A stretch of DNA of 64,000 nt, from NCBI GenBank assembly GCA_028222435.1, contig JAOIST010000002.1, positions 1 through 64,000 of the forward strand, given 5' to 3'. Source of the DNA: Candidatus Pelagibacter sp. GTDB lineage: Bacteria; Pseudomonadota; Alphaproteobacteria; Pelagibacterales; Pelagibacteraceae. Every line of letters starts with the position of its first letter. The first letter of the stretch is position 1. Under the pieces are notes generated by a model, which worked only from the letters and a program-made list of their open reading frames with translations, had not been told where the DNA came from and searched no databases. Positions 1-11,454 of this stretch are shown here, one piece after another. The translations under genes were made by a program, and so were the position numbers.

Positions 1-1439
1 CCTTCAGCCATTAATCTCAGAGCATAGTCTGCTCTATCCATTAAATCAGGAAAATCTGGTATGCGTTTAATTATTTCGGCAGATGTATTTATAGCAGTAT
101 CGATAGTTGATTTAGGGCCTTTTAAATTCTTTAACCAGTTTTCCAATACAGGTCTTGAAACTTCCCAAATATTTGTTTCAGGATATAATTTTCTGGCAAC
201 ACCCTCGACAACTACCATTGTTTTTTGTAGCAAGAGAAGTGAGGGCTGTGTTGGCATATTAAATTTTTCGGTAATTTCAAATAATTGAGCTAATAAATTA
301 CCACCAGAAATATCTTTGATAGATTGCCCAAAAATTGGCTCTCCAACAGACCGTAGAGCTTGGGCGAACTCCTCTTTAGAAGCATTTTGGGGAACTAAGC
401 CAGCCTGAAAATGAACTTCAGCAACTTTTACATAATCCCTTTTTATAAATCCATATAGAATTTCTGCTAAAAATTTTCTATTATTTTTATCCAACCTACC
501 CATAATTCCAAAATCAACAGGAATAATATTTCCGCTGGTGTCTACAAACAAGTTTCCCTGATGCATATCACCATGAAAAAAACCGTCTCGGACAGCTTGT
601 TTTAAAAAATGTTGAATAAGATTTTCAGCCAAATTTTTTAAGTTTATCCCCTGCTCTTTCAGTTCTTCATGTTCTCTAATCGAAACTCCTTCAACTTTAT
701 CTAAAGTAAGTATTCTTTTCGTTGTGTAATTCCAGTAAATTTTAGGTACATTAAAACCATTATCTGATTTAGTATTTTCATATAATTCATTTGCAGCAGC
801 AGCTTCAAATCGTAGATCCATCTCAATATTTGTAATTTCTCTAAGCAGATGAACAACTTCCACTAATTTTAATCTTTTTGCTTTAGAAACAGAATTTTCA
901 ATTATATATGCAAATAGCATCAAAGCATCTAATTCCTCATTGAATAATTTTTCTATATCAGGACGTAAAATTTTGATTGCAACTTCTTTTTCTTGATTTT
1001 CATTTTTAATTTTTGCTAGGTGAACTTGAGCAATGGAAGCCGCTGCTATTGGCTCACTAATTTCAATAATATTGTGAAATTGTTTCTCACCGATTTCTTT
1101 TTTGATAACTTTCTTCGCCTCATAAAGGTCAAAAGCCGGGACTTTATCTTGAAGTTTTTCCAGATCTTTTGCCATTTGTTCACCAATAATATCCGGTCTA
1201 GTAGCTAAAAACTGTCCAAGCTTTATAAAAGTTGTGCCCATGCCTTGGAGGGCTATACATAGTTTTTCTCCAGGATTTTTTTTATTATCTAATCGGTTAC
1301 TTTCGGATCCAATTGAAATTAAATTAAAGAATAAATTTATAGAAACTGGTATTTGATGTACTTGATTTATTGTATCAATAGCTCCAGAGACAGATAGCTT
1401 TCTTGCAATTTGAAACAATCTAAAAACTCTTTTTATCAT
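1..1439 (-). CDS. ubiB: UbiB/ABC1-family protein for ubiquinone biosynthesis (partial, C-terminus beyond left edge)
   Basis: Atypical protein-kinase-like (ADCK/UbiB) protein required for aerobic ubiquinone synthesis, expected at the inner membrane. The reverse-strand frame is open from an ATG at 1439 to the window edge, about 479 residues. It shows the family's KxGQ motif (KLGQ, residues 73-76), the Ala-rich nucleotide loop AAASIAQVH (about 132-140), the catalytic-loop motif HGDMHQGN (about 285-292) and a DFG metal motif (about 308). The ATG directly follows the TAG stop of ubiE, so the two are translationally linked. UbiB proteins usually end in hydrophobic helices, and these would lie outside the window. 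Start and family are secure; the biochemical role is taken from the family. Confidence 0.93.
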   Translation of the reverse strand, partial: MIKRVFRLFQIARKLSVSGAIDTINQVHQIPVSINLFFNLISIGSESNRLDNKKNPGEKLCIALQGMGTTFIKLGQFLATRPDIIGEQMAKDLEKLQDKVPAFDLYEAKKVIKKEIGEKQFHNIIEISEPIAAASIAQVHLAKIKNENQEKEVAIKILRPDIEKLFNEELDALMLFAYIIENSVSKAKRLKLVEVVHLLREITNIEMDLRFEAAAANELYENTKSDNGFNVPKIYWNYTTKRILTLDKVEGVSIREHEELKEQGINLKNLAENLIQHFLKQAVRDGFFHGDMHQGNLFVDTSGNIIPVDFGIMGRLDKNNRKFLAEILYGFIKRDYVKVAEVHFQAGLVPQNASKEEFAQALRSVGEPIFGQSIKDISGGNLLAQLFEITEKFNMPTQPSLLLLQKTMVVVEGVARKLYPETNIWEVSRPVLENWLKNLKGPKSTIDTAINTSAEIIKRIPDFPDLMDRADYALRLMAE

Positions 1440-2144
1440 CTAAATTTTCCACCCAGAATGTATTGCCGATATGCCATTTGAAAGGTTTCTATATTCAACA
1501 TTAGAAAAACCATTTTTGATCATAATTTCTAAAAGTTCTTTTTGACTATAAAATCTATCAATACTGTTGATTAAATATTCATAAGGTTCTGATGCCCCAG
1601 CAACGTATTTACCAATTACCGGAATTGTTTTTGAATAACTTTTATAAAAAAAATTTAAAATTTCATTGTCTATTTTTGAAAATTCTAGACACAAGAATCT
1701 TCCCCCAGGTTTTAAAACTCTATACGCCTCTTTTAAAGATTTATTAATGTCAGTTACATTTCTAATTCCATAACTAATCGAGTAAAAGTCATAGACATTA
1801 TCTTTAGCAGGTAAAGACTCAGCATTTCCTTTAATCCAATTTATATTATTGAAATCTTTAAGGATCTCTTTGCCTTCCTGTAACATTTTATCGTTTGGCT
1901 CTATGCAAGTAATCGAAGATAAATTTTTGGTTTTTTGCGAAAATAATTTTGCAATATCACCCGTTCCAGAAGCAACATCGATCAATTTTGAATTTTGTAT
2001 AGGATTCATCCATTCGATGAATTTATTCTTCCAAATTCGATGGATACCTAAAGACATTATATCATTCATCAAATCATATTTTTTATAAACTTTGGAAAAT
2101 ACAGAATTGACTAATTTTGTTTTATCTTGAATAGTGTTTTTCAT
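1440..2144 (-). CDS. ubiE: Ubiquinone/menaquinone biosynthesis C-methyltransferase UbiE
   Basis: SAM-dependent methyltransferase for the C-methylation step of ubiquinone (or menaquinone) synthesis. It has 234 residues, close to the family length. The SAM-binding glycine loop VASGTG is at residues 57-62, and the UbiE signature GIRNVTD lies about residue 127 within a typical class I Rossmann methyltransferase order. It is the first gene of a ubiE-ubiB pair; its stop abuts the ubiB ATG. It is divergent from mutM with only 11 bases between the two starts, so promoters for both must sit in a very small space or inside the coding regions. Confidence 0.95.
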   Translation of the reverse strand: MKNTIQDKTKLVNSVFSKVYKKYDLMNDIMSLGIHRIWKNKFIEWMNPIQNSKLIDVASGTGDIAKLFSQKTKNLSSITCIEPNDKMLQEGKEILKDFNNINWIKGNAESLPAKDNVYDFYSISYGIRNVTDINKSLKEAYRVLKPGGRFLCLEFSKIDNEILNFFYKSYSKTIPVIGKYVAGASEPYEYLINSIDRFYSQKELLEIMIKNGFSNVEYRNLSNGISAIHSGWKI

Positions 2145-2155
2145 AATAGATATAT

Positions 2156-3025
2156 ATGCCAGAATTACCAGAAGTTGAAGTTGTTAAAAAGTCTTTAATC
2201 AATAAAGCCCAAAATTCAATTGTAAAGGCAATTAAAATTAATGATGGAAGATTAAGATATAAAATAGATCGAAATCTTATAAGAAAAATAATAGGGCTTA
2301 AAATTGAAAAAATTACAAGACGTTCTAAGTACCTATTATTTTATTTTAATAAAAATATTGTTATGCTTGTTCATCTAGGGATGACAGGTAAATTCTTTTT
2401 TTTAGATAGAAAAAACACTAAATATAAAACAAGTTTTTATTATAATATTGATGAAAAAAAAGACAAAAAACACGATAGAGTAATTTTTAATTTATCAAAT
2501 AATCAAAAATTAATTTATAACGATGTCAGAAAATTTGGTTTTATCAAGTTTTTAAAAAAAGATCAATTAAGTGAAAATTTACACCTTAAAAAATTAGGAC
2601 CAGAGCCATTACATAAAAAATTTACTTTTAATTATTTTAAAAAATATACTTTGGGTAAAAATAGAGTAATTAAAGAGACTTTAATGAATCAAGCATTTGT
2701 TTCAGGATTAGGAAATATATACGTTAATGAAATACTTTTTTTAAGCAAAATTAAACCAACAAAAAAAACCAAAGATCTTTTAGATAATCATATAAAAAAA
2801 ATTATAAAATTTACAAAAAGAACACTGACAAAAGCGATTAAGTTAGGTGGTTCCTCGATAAAAGACTTTTCTAGCATTAATGGAAAAAAGGGACTATTTC
2901 AGCAACACTTCAGTGTTTATGGAAGAAAAGGGGAAAAATGCTATAACAAAAGATGTAATAACAAGATTATTAAAATCGTTATAGCTAGCCGAGCATCTTT
3001 TTATTGCTCAAAGTGTCAAAAATAA
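2156..3025 (+). CDS. mutM: Formamidopyrimidine-DNA glycosylase (Fpg/MutM)
   Basis: Base-excision-repair enzyme that removes 8-oxoguanine and formamidopyrimidines. The mature N-terminus MPELPEVE supplies the catalytic Pro2 and Glu3, the conserved Lys lies in the HLGMTGKF segment, and a helix-two-turn-helix (NQAFVSGLGNIYVNE) is present. A C-terminal zinc finger has the pattern C-x4-C...C-x2-C with the lesion-contacting Arg in SRASFYC. At 289 residues it is a little longer than E. coli Fpg (269), and the extra residues are Lys-rich. It lies just upstream of rpsT and dnaA, a common alphaproteobacterial origin-region order. Confidence 0.95.
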   Translation: MPELPEVEVVKKSLINKAQNSIVKAIKINDGRLRYKIDRNLIRKIIGLKIEKITRRSKYLLFYFNKNIVMLVHLGMTGKFFFLDRKNTKYKTSFYYNIDEKKDKKHDRVIFNLSNNQKLIYNDVRKFGFIKFLKKDQLSENLHLKKLGPEPLHKKFTFNYFKKYTLGKNRVIKETLMNQAFVSGLGNIYVNEILFLSKIKPTKKTKDLLDNHIKKIIKFTKRTLTKAIKLGGSSIKDFSSINGKKGLFQQHFSVYGRKGEKCYNKRCNNKIIKIVIASRASFYCSKCQK

Positions 3026-3030
3026 TAAAG

Positions 3031-3059
3031 TTGACCATATTAAATTGCCCATATATACA
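3031..3059 (+). promoter_or_regulatory. Probable sigma-70 promoter of rpsT
   Basis: TTGACC at 3031-3036 and TATACA at 3054-3059 are separated by exactly 17 bases. The pair sits in the 45-base gap after mutM and ends 11 bases before the rpsT ATG, which implies a very short 5' leader. Consensus match and spacing are seen; promoter activity is inferred. Confidence 0.6.
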
Positions 3060-3070
3060 ATCGTAAAAAT

Positions 3071-3331
3071 ATGCCTAATACTAAATCAGCAATCAGAAGA
3101 GTAAGAAGGGTTAAAAAACAAACTCAAATTAATAGAATTAGAAAAAGTAAATATAAAAATGCAATTAAGCAGATGGAACTTCTTCTTAAGGGCAAGGAAA
3201 ATGATAAAGCTAAGAAATATTTTGCAAAATTTCAATCTATTCTAATGCAGGTTGCTAAATCAGGCATCATTAACAAAAATACAGCTTCAAGAAAAATTTC
3301 AAGAATTTCAAAAAAAATTTCTTCTAAATAA
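3071..3331 (+). CDS. rpsT: 30S ribosomal protein S20
   Basis: Small-subunit protein that binds 16S rRNA early in 30S assembly. It has 86 residues, normal for S20, is very basic and helical, and begins MPNTKSAIRRVRR, which matches the S20 N-terminal pattern. The C-terminal segment GIINKNTASRKISRISKKI is the conserved S20 tail. It has its own likely promoter and precedes dnaA, as in many Alphaproteobacteria. Confidence 0.96.
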   Translation: MPNTKSAIRRVRRVKKQTQINRIRKSKYKNAIKQMELLLKGKENDKAKKYFAKFQSILMQVAKSGIINKNTASRKISRISKKISSK

Positions 3332-3543
3332 CAATTTAAAGTTGATAGATTAAAGGTTTTAAGTCTATATTTAGTGCCACCTATCTAAATATTGAAACTT
3401 AATTTATAAAGTTGAATTTTATTTTATAATTCTAGCTAGACGATAATCTTACAACCTAGTTGGATTTATTTTTTTATTTTTTTAAATACTTGTTGCAAAT
3501 GTTTTTAAAAGAGCGTTTATAGATTTTCTTACAAAGTATCTAC
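3332..3543. other. rpsT-dnaA intergenic region, no clear oriC
   Basis: A 212-base A+T-rich spacer that holds the likely dnaA promoter. I looked for clusters of the DnaA box TTATCCACA on both strands and found only one weak partial match (GTATCTACA, 3535-3543, just before the dnaA ATG). There is no GATC cluster or AT-rich 13-mer array, so an origin cannot be claimed here although dnaA, dnaN and gyrB follow. Confidence 0.6.
3493..3521 (+). promoter_or_regulatory. Probable sigma-70 promoter of dnaA
   Basis: TTGCAA at 3493-3498 and TTTATA at 3516-3521 with a 17-base spacer, ending 22 bases before the dnaA ATG. Reasonable consensus match; activity is inferred. Confidence 0.45.
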
Positions 3544-4935
3544 ATGGAAAATAATATTACAAAAAAACAAAGCACTTTTATTTCTGAAGAAGAAAAAACG
3601 TTAAATTGGGAAGAAATACAGAACGCATTCAAAAAAACCTTTGGCAGCGAAGTATATGATAGCTGGCTTCAAAAAATTTCCCTGGTTAAAGAATACAATG
3701 ATTATTTAGTGCTAGGAGTACCAACTAGGTTTTTTAGAGATTGGATTGTTTCACGTTACTTAGACAAAATTTTAGAACAAGTTAAAATTTTTAAACTAAG
3801 CTTAAACAGAATTGAATTTAAAATTATTGAGGAAAATAAGCAAAATCAAGAGTTTATTAAAATAAATGAACTTAATAAGGTCACTGAGATAAAAGACTCA
3901 ATTTTAAATTATAATAGACTGAACCCGAACTTAAGTTTTGATAGCTTTATACAAGGCAAAAGTAACGATATAGCATTGTCATATTCTAAAAAGGTCTGTG
4001 AACACATTTCTCGATATAACCCATTATATATATGCGGGGGCGTAGGATTGGGTAAAACCCATCTTTTAAACGCCATAGGTCTAGAGCGTCAAAACGATAA
4101 TAATGTGATGTTTATATCAGCAGAAAGATTTATGTATCACTTCATTAAATCTATTAAAAAAAATGATATGGTTAATTTTAAGGATTTTTTTAGAAAATCA
4201 TCTGTTTTTATAATAGATGATATTCAATTTATCAGTGGTAAAGAAAGTTTACAGGAAGAATTTTTTCATACTTTTAATAGCCTTATAGACAAAGGTTCAC
4301 AAATCGTCATTTCTGCAGATCGTGCCCCTATGAAATTAGATAGAGTTCAGGACAGAATTAAGTCCAGGTTGGCTGGTGGATTAGTAGTTGATATAGACTT
4401 ACCAGATTTAGAGTTAAAAATAAAAATTATAAAAAAGAAAATTGAAGAGATACAATATCAGTTCAAAGAAAATATTTTTTTAAATGATGATGTTATTAAT
4501 TATATAGCTAGCGAGAGCAAAACGAACATTCGAGAACTTATTGGTGTACTTAATAGAGTTATAGCATTTAGTAGAGTACATAAAAAAGATCTTACTATTG
4601 GAGATTGCAAAAATATTTTGAAAGATGTCTTTAATCAAATTAGAGTTATAACAGTCGATAAAATTCAAAATACTGTATCTAATTATTTCAATATTGCCCT
4701 CAGTGAAATGCTTTCACAAAGAAGGTCCAGACCGCTTGCAAGACCAAGGCAGATAGCAATGTACTTAGCAAAAAAAATGACCACAAGATCCTTACCTGAA
4801 ATAGGAAGAAGATTTGCCAATAGGGACCATACTACGGTTATACATGCTGTAAAAACTATTACTAGACTATCTGAACAAGACGATGAGATGAAAAAAAATA
4901 TTAGTCAGATTAAAAGTTTGTTACTAGAACATTAG
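3544..4935 (+). CDS. dnaA: Chromosomal replication initiator protein DnaA
   Basis: AAA+ initiator that binds DnaA boxes and melts the origin. It has 463 residues with the usual four-domain order: an N-terminal DnaB/DiaA-interacting domain (about 20-95), a short linker, the AAA+ domain with Walker A CGGVGLGKT (about 164-172) and Walker B FIIDD, and the C-terminal domain IV with a helix-turn-helix and the DnaA-box signature RDHTTVIHA. The stop is four bases before dnaN, so the two are an operon. No domain is missing. Confidence 0.97.
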   Translation: MENNITKKQSTFISEEEKTLNWEEIQNAFKKTFGSEVYDSWLQKISLVKEYNDYLVLGVPTRFFRDWIVSRYLDKILEQVKIFKLSLNRIEFKIIEENKQNQEFIKINELNKVTEIKDSILNYNRLNPNLSFDSFIQGKSNDIALSYSKKVCEHISRYNPLYICGGVGLGKTHLLNAIGLERQNDNNVMFISAERFMYHFIKSIKKNDMVNFKDFFRKSSVFIIDDIQFISGKESLQEEFFHTFNSLIDKGSQIVISADRAPMKLDRVQDRIKSRLAGGLVVDIDLPDLELKIKIIKKKIEEIQYQFKENIFLNDDVINYIASESKTNIRELIGVLNRVIAFSRVHKKDLTIGDCKNILKDVFNQIRVITVDKIQNTVSNYFNIALSEMLSQRRSRPLARPRQIAMYLAKKMTTRSLPEIGRRFANRDHTTVIHAVKTITRLSEQDDEMKKNISQIKSLLLEH

Positions 4936-4939
4936 ATAA

Positions 4940-6055
4940 ATGCAATTTGTTGTAAAAAGAGATAATTTATTAAAATCACTAAATTTTGTTCAGGGAGTTG
5001 TTGAAAAAAAAAATACTCTACCAATACTTTCGAATGTTTTGTTGCAACTTAAAGATAATAAACTATCAATCATAGCAACAGACCTCGACATTATTTTTTA
5101 TGATGAAATTAGTGAAGTAAAAATATTAAAAGAAGGAAGTACTACAACTTCTGCTGCAATATTATACGACATATTGAGAAAAATTTCTTCAAACTCAGAT
5201 TTAAATTTTGAATTAAAATCAGAAAATAAACTGAGTCTAAAGAGTGAAAACGCAGATTTTAATCTTTTATGCTTGCCTACAGATAACTTCCCAACATTTT
5301 CTGATGAGTTTGAAGGAGAAGAGATAACTTTAAATAATAGTAGATTTTTAAAACTTTTAAATAAAACTAAAATTTCAATTTCAAATGATGACACAAGGCA
5401 TTATTTAAATGGAATATTTCTTCATTTAACCGAGGCACATGGAAGAAATTTTTTAACTGGTGTTGCTACAGATAGCCATAGATTATCTTCCAGTAGCTTG
5501 GAAGTTGCGAGTATTTCTAATTTTAATGCATTAATTTTACCAAGAAAAACCGTGTTTCAACTTTGCTCTCTTTTGGCTGAAACAGGTGATCAGTTAACAA
5601 TACAAACAAGTGATAATAAAATTAAGTTTACCCTTGGTAACATAAAATTAATTTCAAAAGTAATTGATGGTAAGTTCCCTGATTACAAAAAGGTTGTGCC
5701 AACAACAAATGACAAAACATTAGTTGTATCCTCTAAGGATTTTATTACATCAATAGAGAGAGTCGCTAGTGTTTCACTTGATAGAAAAGAAGGTGTAAAA
5801 CTAACAATCAATAAAGAAAACATTCAACTTTCAGTTAATAGTGCAAATTCTGGCGAGGGTAATGAAAAAATAAAAGCTGAATTCAGTTCTGAAACCTTAA
5901 ATATAAGTTTTAATTCTAAGTATCTAATTGATATTGTTTCTGAAATTGAGGATAAAAATTTAAAAATGAATTTAAAAGACTCAGTTTCACCAGTCTTAGT
6001 AGAAGATGTATCCGATAAAAATAGTTATTACGTCATTATGCCAATGAAAATATAG
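4940..6055 (+). CDS. dnaN: DNA polymerase III beta subunit (sliding clamp)
   Basis: Ring-shaped processivity factor for the replicative polymerase. It has 371 residues, normal for the family, and starts MQFVVKRDNLLKSLNFVQGVVEKKNTLPI-like with the typical clamp N-terminus. The ending YVIMPMKI matches the conserved MPMR-type C-terminus that forms part of the client-binding cleft. It is co-transcribed with dnaA at a four-base gap. recF, often the next gene in bacteria, does not follow. Confidence 0.96.
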   Translation: MQFVVKRDNLLKSLNFVQGVVEKKNTLPILSNVLLQLKDNKLSIIATDLDIIFYDEISEVKILKEGSTTTSAAILYDILRKISSNSDLNFELKSENKLSLKSENADFNLLCLPTDNFPTFSDEFEGEEITLNNSRFLKLLNKTKISISNDDTRHYLNGIFLHLTEAHGRNFLTGVATDSHRLSSSSLEVASISNFNALILPRKTVFQLCSLLAETGDQLTIQTSDNKIKFTLGNIKLISKVIDGKFPDYKKVVPTTNDKTLVVSSKDFITSIERVASVSLDRKEGVKLTINKENIQLSVNSANSGEGNEKIKAEFSSETLNISFNSKYLIDIVSEIEDKNLKMNLKDSVSPVLVEDVSDKNSYYVIMPMKI

Positions 6056-8242
<2,187 letters not shown>

Positions 8243-8249
8243 CAAAATA

Positions 8250-9533
8250 ATGAATTTTTCAACTCTCTTTAGAACAAAAGAGAATTTAAATTTAGATAAA
8301 AACACTTTAACCATTCTTAGATATATCGCTATTTTTGGTCAATTTATCGCGATAAACATCGTCTTTTTTTATCTAGAACTTCAATTTCCTCTTAAAGAAA
8401 GCTACATCATTATTCTTATAGGACTAATCACAAATCTGTTTCTACAATTTAGGGTAAAAGTAAATCAGCTGAAAGACTCATATGCATCTTTATTTCTTCT
8501 GTATGATTTATTCCAATTAAGCTCTCTATTATATCTAACGGGTGGTATTTTAAATCCTTTTGTAATTTTACTAATTATTCCAACTATAGTTTCGTCTACA
8601 TTTTTAAGTATGGGAACTACTATAATACTTGGAGTAATAACTTCTTTTCTATTATTTATCCTTTCTTTTATTTATCTTCCGCTTCCAGGATTTGATAAAA
8701 ATATTTTTGATGTTCCAAATTTATATAAACAAGGAATACTTACAGCTATTTTAATTGGACTTGTATTTCTAAGTTATTTTGGAATTCGATTTGCAGGAGA
8801 AACAAAAAAAAGATCTGAAGCTCTGCACAAACTACAAGAAGTAATATCAAAAGAATATGAACTTGAGTCTCTAGGTGGACAAGCCGCAGCTGCAGCACAT
8901 TCTTTAGGAACACCATTAGCAACTATTAGTGTAGTAGCAAAAGAATTAAAGAAAGAAATAGGCGGTGATAAAGAAATATCAAAAGATATCGATCTATTGA
9001 TTAGTCAAACTAAAAGATGTAGCGATATATTAAAACAAATATCAAAAAAACAAATAAAAGAAGATATTTTTTTAAGTTCTATAAAATTTGAAGATTTACT
9101 AGAAGAAATTATTAATTCTTTTAAGGAAACGTCATCAAAAGATATAAATCTTTTAGTAGAAAACGATAATAATAAAATAGCAATACAAAGAACTCCGGAA
9201 ATAATTTATGGATTAAGAAATTTTATTGGAAATGCCGTAAAGTTTTCTAAGAGTCAAGTAAACATTAATCTAAAAAGTGATCAAAAAATTATTAAGATAG
9301 AAATAAATGATGATGGACCAGGAATCCCTGAAGATATAATTCAAAAAATGGGTGAACCTTATATTAAATCTAAATCAAAAGAGTTAAGTGTTAATTCAGG
9401 ATTAGGTTTAGGAACTTTTTTAGGAAAAACTTTATTAGAAAGACAAGGTGGACAATTAATTTTTAAAAGAAATAGTAAACTAGGAGGAGCTCTAGTTACA
9501 TTGTCTTGGAATCCAAATAATTTTATTTCTTAA
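8250..9533 (+). CDS. regB: Redox-responsive sensor histidine kinase RegB/PrrB
   Basis: Membrane histidine kinase of the global RegB-RegA redox system that controls respiration and energy metabolism in Alphaproteobacteria. The N-terminal half (about 25-180) is hydrophobic, consistent with six membrane segments. It carries the quinone-binding signature GGILNPF (98-104, GGxxNPF). The H-box AHSLGTPLATI places the phospho-acceptor at His217, and Cys257 lies exactly 40 residues later, the same spacing as the redox-active Cys265 relative to His225 in Rhodobacter RegB. The kinase domain has N and G boxes (GNAVKFS, DDGPGIP, GLGLGTF). It starts 7 bases after gyrB. RegA is 3.3 kb away beyond an opposite-strand operon, and no SenC gene is present. 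Confidence 0.92.
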   Translation: MNFSTLFRTKENLNLDKNTLTILRYIAIFGQFIAINIVFFYLELQFPLKESYIIILIGLITNLFLQFRVKVNQLKDSYASLFLLYDLFQLSSLLYLTGGILNPFVILLIIPTIVSSTFLSMGTTIILGVITSFLLFILSFIYLPLPGFDKNIFDVPNLYKQGILTAILIGLVFLSYFGIRFAGETKKRSEALHKLQEVISKEYELESLGGQAAAAAHSLGTPLATISVVAKELKKEIGGDKEISKDIDLLISQTKRCSDILKQISKKQIKEDIFLSSIKFEDLLEEIINSFKETSSKDINLLVENDNNKIAIQRTPEIIYGLRNFIGNAVKFSKSQVNINLKSDQKIIKIEINDDGPGIPEDIIQKMGEPYIKSKSKELSVNSGLGLGTFLGKTLLERQGGQLIFKRNSKLGGALVTLSWNPNNFIS

Positions 9534-10404
9534 ACTGAAAAGTGTAGGCAAGAATTTTATATGCTAATTTTGCAACTAGAAAATTATACGAGTCAAAGTT
9601 TTTTATTGGAGCTAATTCATTAATATCTGCACCCACAACTTTAGAGATTTTACAGACTTTTTTTATAATCGGCAAAACATCATCCCAAAGTAAACCACCA
9701 GGTTCAGGTGTTCCGGTAGCAGGCATAACGCTTGCATCAAAGCCATCAACGTCAAAAGTGATGTAAACTGTTTTATCTTTAAAAAGATTATCTAACTGAG
9801 ATAAATCCCAATTTTTCTTGTCTTTTCCCCAAAAAATTTCAATTCTATCTCTATTATCACTATAAAAATTCATTTCCAACTGAGATAAATTTCTTATGCC
9901 GAACGACACAACGTTAACATTTTTAAAATCTAAACATCTTTTAATTGCAGAAGCATGAGAAAATTTCTCTCCTTGATAGCTTTCTCTCAAATCTGCATGA
10001 GCATCAAAATGAAGAAGTGTTATCTGATCATATTTTTCTACGAATGGTTTTATAGATCCAGGTGTAATTGAATGTTCACCTCCAAATACCATTGGAAATT
10101 TATTTTTTGATAGTATTGCTTTATTAATAGCTGACAATTGATCTAAAGCGTCATTTATTTTTTTTTTTATAGCAAAAGGCTTAATAGTTTTTATACCTAT
10201 TTCTTTATAGGGTTCTTTATTTAGCTCTTCATCAAACAGCTCAACTTGATGAGAGGCTTTTATAATTTCTCTCGGGCCATTTTTTGTACCTCCTCCGTAG
10301 CTGACTGTTTTTTCAAGTCCAAAAGGAACAACTATAACTTTTGCTTCAATATCTTGATTAGCGTCATAGCCTAAAAAACCTTTTTTTTGACTTAAGAATT
10401 TCAT
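9523..10404 (-). CDS. speB: Agmatinase/ureohydrolase family protein (SpeB-like)
   Basis: Manganese-dependent ureohydrolase; the context points to agmatine hydrolysis to putrescine and urea. It has 293 residues with all the metal-binding motifs: GGEHS (108-112), HFDAHADLR (132-140) and FDVDGFD (217-223), followed by the GTPEPGG loop (231-237). It is the last gene of a three-gene operon with a deoxyhypusine-synthase-like protein and ornithine decarboxylase, and starts right after its upstream neighbour's stop. Arginase, formiminoglutamase or guanidinobutyrase cannot be excluded by motifs alone, but the polyamine neighbours favour agmatinase. Its 3' end overlaps regB by 11 bases. Confidence 0.85.
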   Translation of the reverse strand: MKFLSQKKGFLGYDANQDIEAKVIVVPFGLEKTVSYGGGTKNGPREIIKASHQVELFDEELNKEPYKEIGIKTIKPFAIKKKINDALDQLSAINKAILSKNKFPMVFGGEHSITPGSIKPFVEKYDQITLLHFDAHADLRESYQGEKFSHASAIKRCLDFKNVNVVSFGIRNLSQLEMNFYSDNRDRIEIFWGKDKKNWDLSQLDNLFKDKTVYITFDVDGFDASVMPATGTPEPGGLLWDDVLPIIKKVCKISKVVGADINELAPIKNFDSYNFLVAKLAYKILAYTFQFKK

Positions 10405-11454
10405 TTATGAGTTAAATATTTTTGAGAAATTTCTTTTTTCTCTTTTTTTCCAATGATCTCGATGATAGGCATCACTAGCTATTAAAGGTAAAACACTTGT
10501 TGCTTCTGCAAAAACCATTTGTTCTTTAGTAATATTAACTTTTCCCCAAGAGCTAGCTTCTTTTAATGTCGAACTGCTGCAAGCTCCATCACGTGTGTCA
10601 GCCACGGTAATTTGTATTGCATATTTGTGCATATCTACCTTCTTACCAAGTAATTCAGCGCAGACTACTGTATCTTGAATAAAATTTTTTGGCACGCCTC
10701 CTCCAACCATCAATAGACCAGATTGTTTAGACTGTAATTTAATTTCAGTTAATTCCCTGAATTCTCGGATAGAGTCTATTGTTAAATGCTTTTTAGGATT
10801 TTGCTCCTGATGCATTACTAAGCCAAAACCAGCTGAACTATCAGTGAACGCAGGACAAAATATTGGAACATTATTATCAAAAGCAGTTTCAATCAAAGAA
10901 CCTTTCTTTTTCCCATTTGATTTTAGGTATTTACCTAACTCTTTAATAAATTCTCTTGAAGTGTAAGATCTTGGTTCCAAAGTATTTGCCACATCACATA
11001 TGGTTTTGTCACAAGCTTGTAACTCCTCTTCATCGATGTAGGTATCGTATATTCTATCGATATAATTTTTTCGAAGTTCTGTATCGTCTTGAAATTGAGA
11101 ACCTTGATAATGTTTGAATCCTAAAGCTTCAAAAAAATCCATATCAATTATAGAAGCCCCAGTAGCCACTATCGCATCAATCATATTATGTTTTACCAAA
11201 TCAGTGTATAAATCCATGCAACCACCTGCCGAAGTCGATCCAGCTAAAGTAAGAAAAATTGAGCAGTCTTTATCTGCTAGCATTTCATTATAAATACCCG
11301 CCGCTCTAGCAGTGTCCCTAGAGGTAAAAGACATCTTGCCCATGCCATCGATGATCTTTCGCGCATCAAAAGATTTAATGTCTATGTGTTCTACCGGACT
11401 ATTAAGAAGTGATTTTTTATTATGTCCAATATTAGGACTAATTTTTTTGGCCAT
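10405..11454 (-). CDS. Deoxyhypusine synthase-like protein, probable polyamine aminobutyl-transferase (homospermidine synthase type)
   Basis: 349-residue member of the deoxyhypusine synthase family, which uses NAD to transfer the aminobutyl group of spermidine through an enzyme-lysine imine. Family motifs include LTLAGSTSAGG near residue 70, MVGGGVPKNF near 250 and the active-site segment EASSWGKV, whose Lys matches the imine-forming Lys of eukaryotic DHS (WGK). Bacteria lack the DHS target eIF5A, so the acceptor is probably a free diamine such as putrescine, giving homospermidine; this is an inference. It sits between ornithine decarboxylase and agmatinase genes. Its ATG overlaps the upstream TAA in a TAATG arrangement, indicating coupled translation. 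Confidence 0.85.
   Translation of the reverse strand: MAKKISPNIGHNKKSLLNSPVEHIDIKSFDARKIIDGMGKMSFTSRDTARAAGIYNEMLADKDCSIFLTLAGSTSAGGCMDLYTDLVKHNMIDAIVATGASIIDMDFFEALGFKHYQGSQFQDDTELRKNYIDRIYDTYIDEEELQACDKTICDVANTLEPRSYTSREFIKELGKYLKSNGKKKGSLIETAFDNNVPIFCPAFTDSSAGFGLVMHQEQNPKKHLTIDSIREFRELTEIKLQSKQSGLLMVGGGVPKNFIQDTVVCAELLGKKVDMHKYAIQITVADTRDGACSSSTLKEASSWGKVNITKEQMVFAEATSVLPLIASDAYHRDHWKKREKRNFSKIFNS

Noticed and set aside
2936..3025. Degenerate zinc finger in MutM (C-x4-C)
   Set aside because: The first Cys pair has extra residues, but similar spacing occurs in other alphaproteobacterial Fpg proteins and the Arg loop is intact.
3332..3543. Replication origin (oriC) upstream of dnaA
   Set aside because: No cluster of TTATCCACA-like boxes or AT-rich 13-mers; only one weak partial match. 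Base skew was not computed, so the origin may be elsewhere.
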